From the NCBI GenBank assembly GCA_043778625.1, contig JAYWFU010000067.1, positions 1-23,175 on the forward strand: DNA of 23,175 nucleotides, in the 5' to 3' direction. Under the pieces are notes generated by a model, which saw only the letters and a program-made list of their open reading frames with translations, made no database searches and had not been told where the DNA came from. The stretch comes from JACMRI01 sp043778625. Its GTDB lineage: Bacteria; Bacteroidota; Bacteroidia; UBA4408. The translations under genes were made by a program, and so were the position numbers. Shown piece by piece: positions 15,582-23,039 of the stretch (positions within the stretch are counted from its first letter, which is position 1; the number at the start of each line of letters is the position of its first letter).

Positions 15582-17048
15582 TTAGCTGTTTTTAATAAGT
15601 TCGTTTGCCGCTACTTGCCCAGATATTAATGCAGGTGGCACTCCTGGACCAGGTACGGTTAGTTGCCCAGCATAAAACATATTAGTTATTTTTTTGTTAC
15701 GCATAGTCGGTTTTAATGGCCCTGTTTGTGCAAGTGTGTTAGCAAGGCCGTAAGCATTACCTTTGTAGCTATTATAGTCGGCCACAAAATCATTTAGACA
15801 ATACGATTTATTATAAATAATATGTGGCGCAATACTATCATCACACAAATATTCCATACGTAGTATTATTTTATTAAAATATTCAGTACGTAATGCTTCA
15901 GTGTCTATTAATCCAGTAGCTATTGGTATGAGTATAAATAAGTTTTCCATTCCTTGGGGAGCTACCGTAGCATCTGTTTTTGAGGGGCAACATACATAAA
16001 ACAATGGATTACTAGGCCACTGAGGTTGCTCATATATTTCGGACGAATGTTGGTGCATTGAGGTATCGAAAAACAAGTTGTGATGTATAAGTTTTTTTAT
16101 TTTTTTGCTTACTCCCACGTAAAATATTAAGCACGAGGGTGCAAATGTTTTTTTGCCCCAATACTCTTGGTTATAATTACGAAATTCAGGGGCTAATAGT
16201 TGCTGCTCCACATGGTTATAATCAGCAGTGGCTATTACTCCATCGGTAGCGTAATTACCAGTACTTGTGCGTAGTTGGCTAACTTTTTTATTAGTAACGG
16301 CAATGTGTTGCACTGCACAATTGGTTTGGAACTTAACGCCTAGTTCGATAGCTAATTTAGCCATAGCATTGGCTATTTGCACCATTCCGCCCTCAGGGTA
16401 CCACGTACCTTGCACAATAGCTGAGTAATTCATCATACTATATAGGGCAGGAATACGGCTAGGCATTGCGCCCAGAAACAGTACAGGAAACTCCATTAGT
16501 GCAATAAGCTTTTCGTCTTTAAAAAAACTACGCACATACTTACTCATAGGCTTTAGCATGTGTAGGCTAGTTAAGCCTTTAAGCACATCTTTATTAGCGT
16601 ACTCCAGCCACGAATACGAAGGCTTGTACACAAACTGTTGCATGCCTACTTTATACTTGAATTCTGACTCTGCCAAAAATTTTTTGAGTTGTGCTGCACT
16701 TCCTTTTTCAATGCTTTCAAATAAATCATACACTTCAGTTAAATTGGCTGAAATGGGTATGGTAGTATTTTTGTCAAACAACATTTGAAACCCAGGATTA
16801 AGTTGTACTAAGTTATAATAATTAGCCGCCGACTTACCAAAGGCATTAAAAAAAGACTCAAACACATCGGGCATCCAGTACCAGCTTGGGCCCATGTCAA
16901 ACGTAAAACCATTGGCCTCAAAGGAACGTGCGCGCCCACCAAGCATTTCATTTTTTTCAAATACAGTTACGTCGTAACCCGCTTTTGCCATAAAGCAAGC
17001 TGAAGCAAGCCCCGAAAATCCACTACCTATAATTGCCGTTTTTTTCAA
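15582..17048 (-). CDS. crtI: Phytoene desaturase (CrtI type)
   Basis: A 488-residue FAD-dependent desaturase that introduces four double bases' worth of unsaturation into phytoene to give lycopene at the membrane. The N-terminal dinucleotide-binding fold is clear: IIGSGFSGLASACFMAKAG (residues 6-24), then VFEKNEMLGGRARS. The conserved MGPSWYWMPDVFE follows near residue 52, and the C-terminal FAD motif FYAGQLTVPGPGVPPALISG lies at about 458-477. The length is normal. The start is a TTG at 17048 giving the canonical MKK-x-AIIGSG opening; there is no ATG upstream in frame. It is the first gene of the operon, 12 bp from crtB, and is preceded by a -7 box overlapped by a 26-bp palindrome. A diapophytoene-type or other desaturation specificity cannot be excluded from sequence alone, but crtB and crtZ favour the C40 route. 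Confidence 0.95.
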   Translation of the reverse strand: MKKTAIIGSGFSGLASACFMAKAGYDVTVFEKNEMLGGRARSFEANGFTFDMGPSWYWMPDVFESFFNAFGKSAANYYNLVQLNPGFQMLFDKNTTIPISANLTEVYDLFESIEKGSAAQLKKFLAESEFKYKVGMQQFVYKPSYSWLEYANKDVLKGLTSLHMLKPMSKYVRSFFKDEKLIALMEFPVLFLGAMPSRIPALYSMMNYSAIVQGTWYPEGGMVQIANAMAKLAIELGVKFQTNCAVQHIAVTNKKVSQLRTSTGNYATDGVIATADYNHVEQQLLAPEFRNYNQEYWGKKTFAPSCLIFYVGVSKKIKKLIHHNLFFDTSMHQHSSEIYEQPQWPSNPLFYVCCPSKTDATVAPQGMENLFILIPIATGLIDTEALRTEYFNKIILRMEYLCDDSIAPHIIYNKSYCLNDFVADYNSYKGNAYGLANTLAQTGPLKPTMRNKKITNMFYAGQLTVPGPGVPPALISGQVAANELIKNS

Positions 17049-17077
17049 TTGTTAATTAGTTAAATAATAACACGTTA

Positions 17078-17085
17078 CAAATATA
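17078..17085 (-). promoter_or_regulatory. Putative -7 box of the crt operon promoter
   Basis: The minus strand reads TATATTTG, a full match to TAnnTTTG, 29 nt before the crtI start. No TTG lies at the -33 position, consistent with a weak or regulated promoter. Confidence 0.5.
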
Positions 17086-17105
17086 AAACAATATTGTTTT
17101 ATATT
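17080..17105. promoter_or_regulatory. 26-bp perfect palindrome, likely MarR operator
   Basis: The sequence equals its own reverse complement over 26 bp, with half-site AATATAAAACAAT and no spacer. It lies between the divergent crtI operon and the MarR gene. It covers six bases of the crtI -7 box and the whole 20-bp spacer upstream, so a protein bound here should block crt transcription. MarR dimers bind such dyads in their own divergent intergenic regions. Confidence 0.65.
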
Positions 17106-17183
17106 GCTTTTTTGCTACTATAATATGTTTAACTATAATACAATTTTTAACTTGCTATTTCTAGTTAATTGGAGCGTTATTGT

Positions 17184-17191
17184 TATATTTG
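17184..17191 (+). promoter_or_regulatory. Putative -7 box of the MarR gene
   Basis: TATATTTG matches TAnnTTTG and ends 8 nt before the ATG at 17200. The -33 element is not evident and the region is AT-rich, so a chance match is possible. Confidence 0.35.
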
Positions 17192-17199
17192 TAATTGTT

Positions 17200-17862
17200 A
17201 TGGAAAAATTTGAACTTTTAAAATCATTACTTGAGCATCTAGAGGACTACTATGCTACCAAAGAAAATAGCAAAAACATGGATGCTTTTGTTACTTGGAT
17301 GACTATGCAAACCGCCAATGGTAAAGGTATCGAAACTATGGCAACTAACAATAGATTTGGCACTGCAAGTGAGCAAATAAATACCTCGGTAGCTAACCTT
17401 GATAATGGCATAGGAATACTTAACGGATTAATGTTTCGGTATGGACGCATGTATGCTAAAATTGCGTTAGAAAAGGCTACTACACTTAGCTTAGAAGAAT
17501 TTATATTTTTGGCCACATTAAGTAGCTTTAATAGCCTCACAAAAACTGAATTAGTTACAACTGTAGTGTTTGAAAAATCGACAGGAATTGAAATTATAAA
17601 ACGACTCGTTGCTACAAAGTTAATGACTGAAGAAATAAACCCCAATGATAAAAGAAGTAAGTTATTAAAAGTAACCATTAAGGGGCAAAAGACGTTACAT
17701 ATAGCTATAAATCAAATGTCGATAATATCAAAAGAAATTACTGCAACACTCGACTTGTCTGAAAAAAAAGCATTACATTATATTTTATCTAAACTAGAAA
17801 AGCATCATCGTACTAATCTTATTGCCAATATCGAACGATTAAAAAATCAGTTTGGAGCGTAA
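17200..17862 (+). CDS. MarR-family transcriptional regulator, divergent from the crt operon
   Basis: 220 residues from the ATG at 17200 (MEKFELLKSLLEHLEDYY). The frame is open upstream to a TTG at 17104, but those residues are hydrophobic, unlike a MarR N-terminus, and the stretch contains the intergenic palindrome. The winged helix occupies about residues 95-165: LSLEEFIFLATLSS, a recognition helix region FEKSTGIEIIKRLVATKLM, and the wing NPNDKRSKLLKVTIKGQKTL with the conserved D-K/R-R-S-K motif. The helices on either side form the dimer interface. MarR proteins usually repress adjacent divergent genes and release DNA on binding a small ligand or on oxidation. Here the target is most likely the carotenoid operon and possibly itself. 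The ligand cannot be inferred; no cysteine sensor is evident. Confidence 0.88.
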   Translation: MEKFELLKSLLEHLEDYYATKENSKNMDAFVTWMTMQTANGKGIETMATNNRFGTASEQINTSVANLDNGIGILNGLMFRYGRMYAKIALEKATTLSLEEFIFLATLSSFNSLTKTELVTTVVFEKSTGIEIIKRLVATKLMTEEINPNDKRSKLLKVTIKGQKTLHIAINQMSIISKEITATLDLSEKKALHYILSKLEKHHRTNLIANIERLKNQFGA

Positions 17863-17951
17863 TAGTTTTCATTATTGTTTTACGAATTGTAACCCCAATT
17901 TGCACGCAAAAAAACAACCAAAAATGCAAGTATTATTTTAGTTTTTTACCA

Positions 17952-18491
17952 TTAGTCCAAGTCTGTTCTTTTTGGGTATTTAACTAATAAGTTGCTATAT
18001 TTTGTATCCTCTAATAAAAATTCTGACGAATAAATTATGTATGTAAACTTATCTCTATCAGTTACATCGCCCTGTGTAAAATAAACTAATTGTTTTTTTT
18101 TATAAGCAGACAACAATTCTTTATTGTATTTTTCGTTATAATAAGGAACTATAATATACCTAGTTTTTGAATACACAACTACATTATCATTGAATGATGA
18201 AAGTGTCTTAAAAAGTTCATCATTAACTAGAGCATTGGTTACTTTAACATCAACAACTCTAACAGGAATAAGTATCCATTTGTGTTTTTCTAAATTAATT
18301 TTTGAATATAAAGGAATATAATTTGCAGGTAAAGAGTCTAAAACAATAGGCTTTTCTCTTATGTAACAATGAACAAAATGGTTACGCCCTTTTATTATCC
18401 AACACCACTTATATTTATTTGAGTGTATTGATTCTTGGCAACTACTAAAAAATAAAAATATAACTACTATTACTGTTTTTCTTATTTTCAC
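17952..18491 (-). CDS. Predicted lipoprotein, function unknown
   Basis: From the GTG at 18491 this is 179 residues, beginning M-KIRKTVIVVIFLFFSSC: two to three basic residues, a hydrophobic core and a Cys after FSS, a plausible lipobox for signal peptidase II. A TTG at 18518 would add nine polar residues that spoil the signal, so GTG is preferred. The mature part is rich in Tyr, Lys and Val with predicted strands (WILIPVRVVDVKV, NVVVYSKTRYIIVPYY, FTYIIYSSEFLL). I recognise no family. It converges on the MarR gene and is followed upstream by another small lipoprotein gene in the same direction, 261 bp away. Envelope location is likely; role unknown. Confidence 0.65.
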   Translation of the reverse strand: MKIRKTVIVVIFLFFSSCQESIHSNKYKWCWIIKGRNHFVHCYIREKPIVLDSLPANYIPLYSKINLEKHKWILIPVRVVDVKVTNALVNDELFKTLSSFNDNVVVYSKTRYIIVPYYNEKYNKELLSAYKKKQLVYFTQGDVTDRDKFTYIIYSSEFLLEDTKYSNLLVKYPKRTDLD

Positions 18492-18752
18492 TTCGGTTTT
18501 CGTAATATTGGTATACAATTAATCTCCGCTGTTGTGAGCTTGTAGTTAGTGTTCGTTATTATTTTACTGTACTTTATTATGTTCATTATAACTTAATGCT
18601 AGTCATTATAGAGTTTGTTTTAACTCTTAATATCCCACTCGTACAATAGTTGTACTTGTTTTTATTATTATTCTCTTGTTCTCCATAATTGTTTACACAT
18701 AATGGTTTAATAAATATAGAGGTTTAGGTTCTCACTAACCGTAATTTACCAG

Positions 18753-19307
18753 CTACCTAAAGCTAGGGCTAGCTAGCGGGAATAAATAGTTCCACTGTCT
18801 ATTTAATATTTGTAGTCGATTAGGGTTTTGGTATTTTGCTGGAAACCAAGGCAAATATCCTTTCTCATAAGCTTCATCCCATAAATCAGTAGGCTTTTTA
18901 AAACGAGGTTGTTTCAATGTTAATTTGATTAATTGCGTTCTAAAATCATTATAGTTACCATACCTATATTGTTTAGGTAATTTTAAATTTATAATATGCC
19001 ATGTGGTATCACCTAGCTTAGCTGGTACATCCCAAGTATGAAAATAAAAACCCACTATTAAAGAGTCAACAACATCTATAGAGGATATTTCAAAAGCTTC
19101 AAAAGCTTCATGAGATTTATGATATGAAAAATACCATGGCCCCTTCTCACCACCTTGAAAACTTCCTGCATAATAAGGGTAAATTAGAGGTACTACGGAC
19201 AAACTAAAATCAGAACAAGTCATATAAAATATATCTTCATCGTTTTGACAAGCCGTAATTAAAAATAAACTAATAAACCCCACTATAACTTTCAATCGAT
19301 TTCTCAT
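18753..19307 (-). CDS. Predicted lipoprotein with repeat-derived C-terminus
   Basis: A 184-residue protein with a clear lipoprotein signal: MRNRLKVIVGFISLFLITAC, lipobox ITAC with the lipidated Cys at residue 20, followed by Q-N-D-E, a negatively charged start of the mature chain. The rest has aromatic-rich segments (GPWYFSYHKSHEAFEAFE, DSLIVGFYFHTWDVP, WHIINLKLPKQYRYGNYNDF) but matches no family I recognise. The last nine or so codons and the stop lie within a GCTAGC-rich repeat (18754-18781) also found near 3209, giving the odd ending PLASPSFR. The original stop may have been lost and replaced by the repeat, or the repeat was simply co-opted. Probably outer-membrane anchored; function unknown. 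Confidence 0.7.
   Translation of the reverse strand: MRNRLKVIVGFISLFLITACQNDEDIFYMTCSDFSLSVVPLIYPYYAGSFQGGEKGPWYFSYHKSHEAFEAFEISSIDVVDSLIVGFYFHTWDVPAKLGDTTWHIINLKLPKQYRYGNYNDFRTQLIKLTLKQPRFKKPTDLWDEAYEKGYLPWFPAKYQNPNRLQILNRQWNYLFPLASPSFR
18754..18781 (+). repeat. Short dispersed GCTAGC repeat, copy B
   Basis: TACCTAAAGCTAGGGC then TAGCTAGCGGGA aligns with copy A at 3209-3232 in the same orientation, with three substitutions and one extra TAGC. It forms the last codons and stop of the lipoprotein gene on the minus strand. Confidence 0.6.
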
Positions 19308-19431
19308 TTAATTACGGTTTAATGCTTTAGTTAAAAAATTCTTTAGGGGTAATTGTTTTGTAATTTAATTTTAAATAATCTAACTTAATAATTGCGTTGT
19401 TGTTCTCTATGTTTAATTTTAAAAGAACCAC

Positions 19432-19461
19432 ACTTACTCTTATATGTTTAGTAGAGTAAGT
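19432..19461 (-). terminator. Possible terminator of the glsA-to-permease operon
   Basis: ACTTACTCT (19432-19440) pairs with AGAGTAAGT (19453-19461) around a 12-nt loop, starting 2 nt after the permease stop. On the minus strand it is followed by GTGGTTCTTTTAAAA, a weak T-rich tract. Confidence 0.4.
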
Positions 19462-19463
19462 AT

Positions 19464-20780
19464 TTAATTCTTATAAGTTATCCATTTTAAAATTTCTTTG
19501 TAGGTAGCTTTTTTACCATACATCATTATACCCGTACGATATATGCGCCCTGCTAACCACACTGTGCCTACAAAGCCTAGTATTAACAACGCAACAGACA
19601 GCCCTATTTGCCAATACGGTACGCCAAAAGGTATGCGTGCCATCATTACTATGGGTGATGTAAACGGCACCATACTAAACCAAAACGATAGCGAACTATC
19701 AGGGTTCATTAGCACGTGTTGTAGCATTATCATACCTAATAATAATGGTGCCGATAGTGGTAGCATAAATTGTTGGGTATCGGCCTCACTATCCACCGCT
19801 GCGCCCATAGCGGCAAACAAGGCACTGTATAACAAGTAGCCACCCAAAAAGAAAATTACAAAACAAGTTATTACCACCGGAAAATTAATATCGGCAACAC
19901 CCTCAGTAAGCGTTGCAAAATCCTCCATAGTAATGCGTTGCTTAGCACTTAGCTCGGTAGTTGAATTTAATGCGTGCTTAATGTTAGCGCTATCGTATTT
20001 TTCCTTACCTATCATTGCTCCTACTACACTCGTTAGTGTAAGCGTAAGCACTATCCATAGTGCAAATTGTGTAAGCCCCACTAATGCCACACCTATTATT
20101 TTGCCCATCATTAATTCAAACGGTTTTACGCTTGATATTATTACCTCAATAATTCTGTTTGTTTTTTCTTCAATAACGCCACGCATCACTTGCGATGCGT
20201 ACAAAAATACGAACATGTAAATAAGTATGCCTGCCACATAGCCTAGTATGGTTTTTATTTCGGTGTTACCACTTTTTTCTTTGCCCTCTTCGTCCAAATC
20301 TACTAGGTGTATTTTTACACGGTCGTTTAATTTATCTAGTATGCGCTTATCCACGCTGTTGGCTTCGAGCAGACGTTTTTGTAGTTGCTTTGTTATTTCT
20401 TTTTCTAAATAACTTTGCGTGAGCATACCAGGTTCTTTTTTGTAATACAACATTATTCCCTCAGGTAAATTAAGTACTGTGCGTGGCAAATATAATATAG
20501 CGGTGTAGGGTTGTGTGTACAAATTGTGTTTGGCTGTTGCAATATCTTCTAACGAATAATCAAATTTTACTTTACTATTATCAGCCAGTGTATTTGCAAA
20601 CACTGCCGTTTCGTCCACTACTTTTATTAGCACAGTTTCGTCTTTCATCTGCGAAAGATAAATTGGTACTACCATTACTGCCGCCATTAGTAGTGGGCCA
20701 AGTAGGGTAAGTACTATAAATGATTTTTTGGTTACACGTGTAAGATATTCACGCTTAATGATGAGTTTAATTTTGTTCAT
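19464..20780 (-). CDS. ABC-2 type transporter permease (NatB-like)
   Basis: A 438-residue inner-membrane protein. The first helix (about residues 22-42) is followed by a large extracytoplasmic domain of roughly 140 residues and then five or six further helices from about 180 on, the layout of NatB/YhaP-type permeases. The diagnostic segment VIEEKTNRIIEVIISSVKPFELMMGKIIG, an amphipathic coupling region, lies near 200-230. Such permeases work with a separate ATPase, which is not in the window. In other Bacteroidota the NatA-like ATPase is often a direct neighbour, so this one is probably encoded elsewhere or uses a shared ATPase. It is the last gene of the operon, 10 bp after the DUF1801 gene. 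The substrate is unknown; known relatives export Na+ or peptides. Confidence 0.88.
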   Translation of the reverse strand: MNKIKLIIKREYLTRVTKKSFIVLTLLGPLLMAAVMVVPIYLSQMKDETVLIKVVDETAVFANTLADNSKVKFDYSLEDIATAKHNLYTQPYTAILYLPRTVLNLPEGIMLYYKKEPGMLTQSYLEKEITKQLQKRLLEANSVDKRILDKLNDRVKIHLVDLDEEGKEKSGNTEIKTILGYVAGILIYMFVFLYASQVMRGVIEEKTNRIIEVIISSVKPFELMMGKIIGVALVGLTQFALWIVLTLTLTSVVGAMIGKEKYDSANIKHALNSTTELSAKQRITMEDFATLTEGVADINFPVVITCFVIFFLGGYLLYSALFAAMGAAVDSEADTQQFMLPLSAPLLLGMIMLQHVLMNPDSSLSFWFSMVPFTSPIVMMARIPFGVPYWQIGLSVALLILGFVGTVWLAGRIYRTGIMMYGKKATYKEILKWITYKN

Positions 20781-20790
20781 TATTATCTAT

Positions 20791-21198
20791 TTATTTTTCA
20801 ATTAAACTAAGCCATTGCTTAATTACAAATTGAAGTTGTTGTTGTTTAGCACTCAGTTCCTCTAGTGTTGAAATTTGTAGTGTTTTGCGGCTATCAGTAA
20901 AATTGCCGCCCAATAAATTAGTAGTATCGTTAATTATGTTACCCGTTGGAAACACCAATAACACGTACTGCAATTTACTTAAATTTAGCACTACTATATC
21001 TCGCTTGTATTCCTTGGGGTCAAAGGGTTTCATAGCTCCTGTGTAATAAAACGAAAGCGAATTCCATTTTACCTGCACCCCTATTTCGGTACTTGTGGTT
21101 AATAGTAGTTGTTGTAAGTTAAGTACTACTTCTTTTAACGGATGTTGTAAATTAGTAAGGTACTCTGTTACTGTAATTTGTTTTTTAACCGTAGCCAT
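20791..21198 (-). CDS. DUF1801-family protein
   Basis: A 135-residue soluble protein with the DUF1801 (YdhG-like) pattern: TVTEYLTNLQHPLKEVVLNLQQLL, then EIGVQVKWNSLSFYYTG with the conserved K-W-N-S/P-x-S-F motif, and a strand IVVLNLSKLQYVLLVFPTG. In place of the usual 'lGcy' part, the segment has GGNFTDSRKTLQI, as in the family's phosphate-binding-like loop. The fold is known from structures but its biochemical role is not established. It is 8 bp from glsB and 10 bp from the permease gene, so it is an operon member; I infer no function from that. Confidence 0.8.
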   Translation of the reverse strand: MATVKKQITVTEYLTNLQHPLKEVVLNLQQLLLTTSTEIGVQVKWNSLSFYYTGAMKPFDPKEYKRDIVVLNLSKLQYVLLVFPTGNIINDTTNLLGGNFTDSRKTLQISTLEELSAKQQQLQFVIKQWLSLIEK

Positions 21199-21206
21199 GG
21201 TGCTAA

Positions 21207-22133
21207 TTATTTTTTGATATACGACTGTACATGGCGTTCTTTTTTCGATTCAAATATATCGGCAATCTTAACCAAGATACCCGTTTCTTCTACGTCGCCA
21301 AATAAATCATTAACTGCAGTACCAAAGGTTTTCATGGTGGCACTTAGGTTCATGTAGGAGTTAATAAGTGGCGGAATATTTTCGCCCAATTCGCGTATGC
21401 ATTGGTTTAGTGCTTTGTGTCCTTCTTTATAATCGAGCCCTGCAAATAGCGGATGAAACGAAGCTAAATCATGTTGATACTTTACACAATGTATGGGAGT
21501 TACTAACTGTTCGCTATCGCCAAAATAATAGTGCATAAACGAGAGCAATGTATCGCGCGCCTCCACATTATAATGTGTGTACATAGTTACTTTGCCAAAA
21601 AAGTAATGCGTATCGGGGTTATCTACCACCATTGCCCCTAGCCCGTCCCAAAGGTTATCGAGGCTAAACAAACCTTTGCGATTATCAACACTGGGTTGGT
21701 AGTTGGGCTGTATCCACGACCGTCCAAGTTCAATAGTAGTGTCAAAATAATTATCAATAAACGCTTGACTATAATTAAATAAATGTGCGGTAGACAAATT
21801 AATTTTTCCGTTAGCAAGCACCGCATTTTTACATTTAATGTAGCGGTAGCCACCTACAATTTCTTCGTCGGTAGGGTCCCACACAATTAGCTGTTGGTAA
21901 GGCTCGGCGCAAGTATCGTTCTCGTCAATATCTAATGCTAAACCTGTGCCCCCACCTGCAGCTCTAAAGGTAAGCTCACGTAGGCGTGCAATTTCTTGCA
22001 TTACTAGCGGTGCGTTATGGTGGTTAATACTATAAATTTCGTTCTCGCTTTTGTTAGTAGTGCGCACAAACAATTCGGGCGTTAGTTGTGCTTTTAACAA
22101 GGCTTTGGGAATAGGGTCAATTATTTGTTGCAT
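21207..22133 (-). CDS. glsB: GNAT-family N-acyltransferase, GlsB/OlsB-like
   Basis: A 308-residue protein of the 'hemolysin-like' GNAT group. Recognisable parts are QEIARLRELTFRAAGGGTGLALDIDENDT (about residues 46-74), IVWDPTDEEIVGGYRY, FDTTIELGRSWIQPNYQ and LWDGLGAMVVDNPDTHYFFGKVTMY, matching the OlsB/GlsB pattern in which ELGRS and the following residues belong to the acyl-donor site. OlsB N-acylates ornithine; Bacteroides GlsB N-acylates glycine from acyl-ACP to give commendamide-like lysoglycine lipids. In a Bacteroidota background next to a PlsC-like gene, glycine is the more likely amino acid, but ornithine or another substrate cannot be excluded. Its C-terminal extension (about 240-308) is long and helical. 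It is 13 bp downstream of the glsA-like gene. Confidence 0.8.
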   Translation of the reverse strand: MQQIIDPIPKALLKAQLTPELFVRTTNKSENEIYSINHHNAPLVMQEIARLRELTFRAAGGGTGLALDIDENDTCAEPYQQLIVWDPTDEEIVGGYRYIKCKNAVLANGKINLSTAHLFNYSQAFIDNYFDTTIELGRSWIQPNYQPSVDNRKGLFSLDNLWDGLGAMVVDNPDTHYFFGKVTMYTHYNVEARDTLLSFMHYYFGDSEQLVTPIHCVKYQHDLASFHPLFAGLDYKEGHKALNQCIRELGENIPPLINSYMNLSATMKTFGTAVNDLFGDVEETGILVKIADIFESKKERHVQSYIKK

Positions 22134-22146
22134 TGTATACTAATAA

Positions 22147-23001
22147 TTATTTAAATATTAATTCGCCACGTCCGCCTAGTGCATACACGTGTTGTTTAAA
22201 CAGCGCTGCCCATTCGGCTTCCGTTTTATCAGGCGTAAATGTTTGCCACGGTATTGGTTTACCAAACGTAAATTTAATATTCTTGCCAGCCATTTGGTAC
22301 ATTTCATCAACTAGATAAAACATTTCGATATTGGCTTTTATTCCAATTTTTTGGCGGTAATACGCCAAATTATAAAACCAGTTACTGTTGCGAGCCTCAG
22401 TATAACAGGGTACAATATCTTTTTGGTAAGTAATGGCTTTATTAATAAAGCTTTTGCGCCATAGCAAGTCTTCAATTTCGCCACTTGCATTACGGCGCGA
22501 ACACAAACCTGCCGGAAACACCAATACACAAGCGTTTGAGGCATATACCTTATCAATATTAGTTAGATATTCGGGCGAATTTTTACCTAATTTATTTACA
22601 GGAATAAATATGCTACCGTAGTTACGTAGGTTAAGTAATAAGTCGTTTACCAAAAACTTAATATCCTTGCGCATACCGCCAATTAAGTACATGAGCGATA
22701 TTCCGTCGAGCCCGCCAAGTGGATGATTACTAGCCACAATACAGCCTGTAGTTAAGGGTATGTTTTCGGCACCCGTCACGGTAAGTTTGCAATCAAATTC
22801 TTTAAACGCACCTACTGCAAAATCGTATTCAAAATTATTACGATTACGGCTAATAGCCTCATTCATTTGGTCTTGGTGTATAGTACGCTTAATGTAGTTA
22901 ATTACAAAGCGGGGCATATAGCGTAATAACTTAGGGTTTTTACTACCTATTATTTTTTCTATATCTATTAATTTGTCGTAGTTAATTGTAAGTTTTTCCA
23001 T
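22147..23001 (-). CDS. glsA: Lysophospholipid/lysoglycine-lipid O-acyltransferase, GlsA/OlsA-like
   Basis: 284 residues from the ATG at 23001; the in-frame TTG at 23010 lies in the -7 box and is rejected. It belongs to the PlsC/LPLAT superfamily: motif I NHPLGGLD at residues 92-99 (catalytic His-x4-Asp), the second block SIFIPVNKLGKNS near 130, and motif III VFPAGLCSRR at 161-170. The adjacent GNAT gene suggests the second step of amino-acid lipid synthesis: adding an O-linked acyl chain to the 3-hydroxy group of an N-acyl-amino acid (glycine lipid in Bacteroides, ornithine lipid in proteobacteria). It acts at the cytoplasmic face of the inner membrane. It is the first gene of a four-gene operon, with a consensus promoter a few bases from its ATG. 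Confidence 0.82.
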   Translation of the reverse strand: MEKLTINYDKLIDIEKIIGSKNPKLLRYMPRFVINYIKRTIHQDQMNEAISRNRNNFEYDFAVGAFKEFDCKLTVTGAENIPLTTGCIVASNHPLGGLDGISLMYLIGGMRKDIKFLVNDLLLNLRNYGSIFIPVNKLGKNSPEYLTNIDKVYASNACVLVFPAGLCSRRNASGEIEDLLWRKSFINKAITYQKDIVPCYTEARNSNWFYNLAYYRQKIGIKANIEMFYLVDEMYQMAGKNIKFTFGKPIPWQTFTPDKTEAEWAALFKQHVYALGGRGELIFK

Positions 23002-23007
23002 TAGTAT

Positions 23008-23039
23008 CAAACGTAGCTATTTTTTTTGAAACCATCAAA
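23008..23039 (-). promoter_or_regulatory. Bacteroidota-type promoter of the glsA operon
   Basis: On the minus strand TTTG (-33, 23036-23039) is followed by exactly 20 nt and TACGTTTG (-7, 23008-23015), a full match to the sigma-ABfr-type consensus. The -7 box ends 7 nt from the ATG at 23001, so transcription should start at or within a few bases of the ATG. Confidence 0.75.

Noticed and set aside
17104..17199. N-terminal membrane extension of the MarR protein from the TTG at 17104
   Set aside because: The extra residues are hydrophobic, the usual MarR start is MEKFELL at 17200, and the extension would run through the palindromic operator and promoter.
17863..17951. Terminator between the MarR gene and the convergent lipoprotein gene
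   Set aside because: Only weak six-base pairings around TTTGCA/TGCAAG with a long loop; not enough to call.
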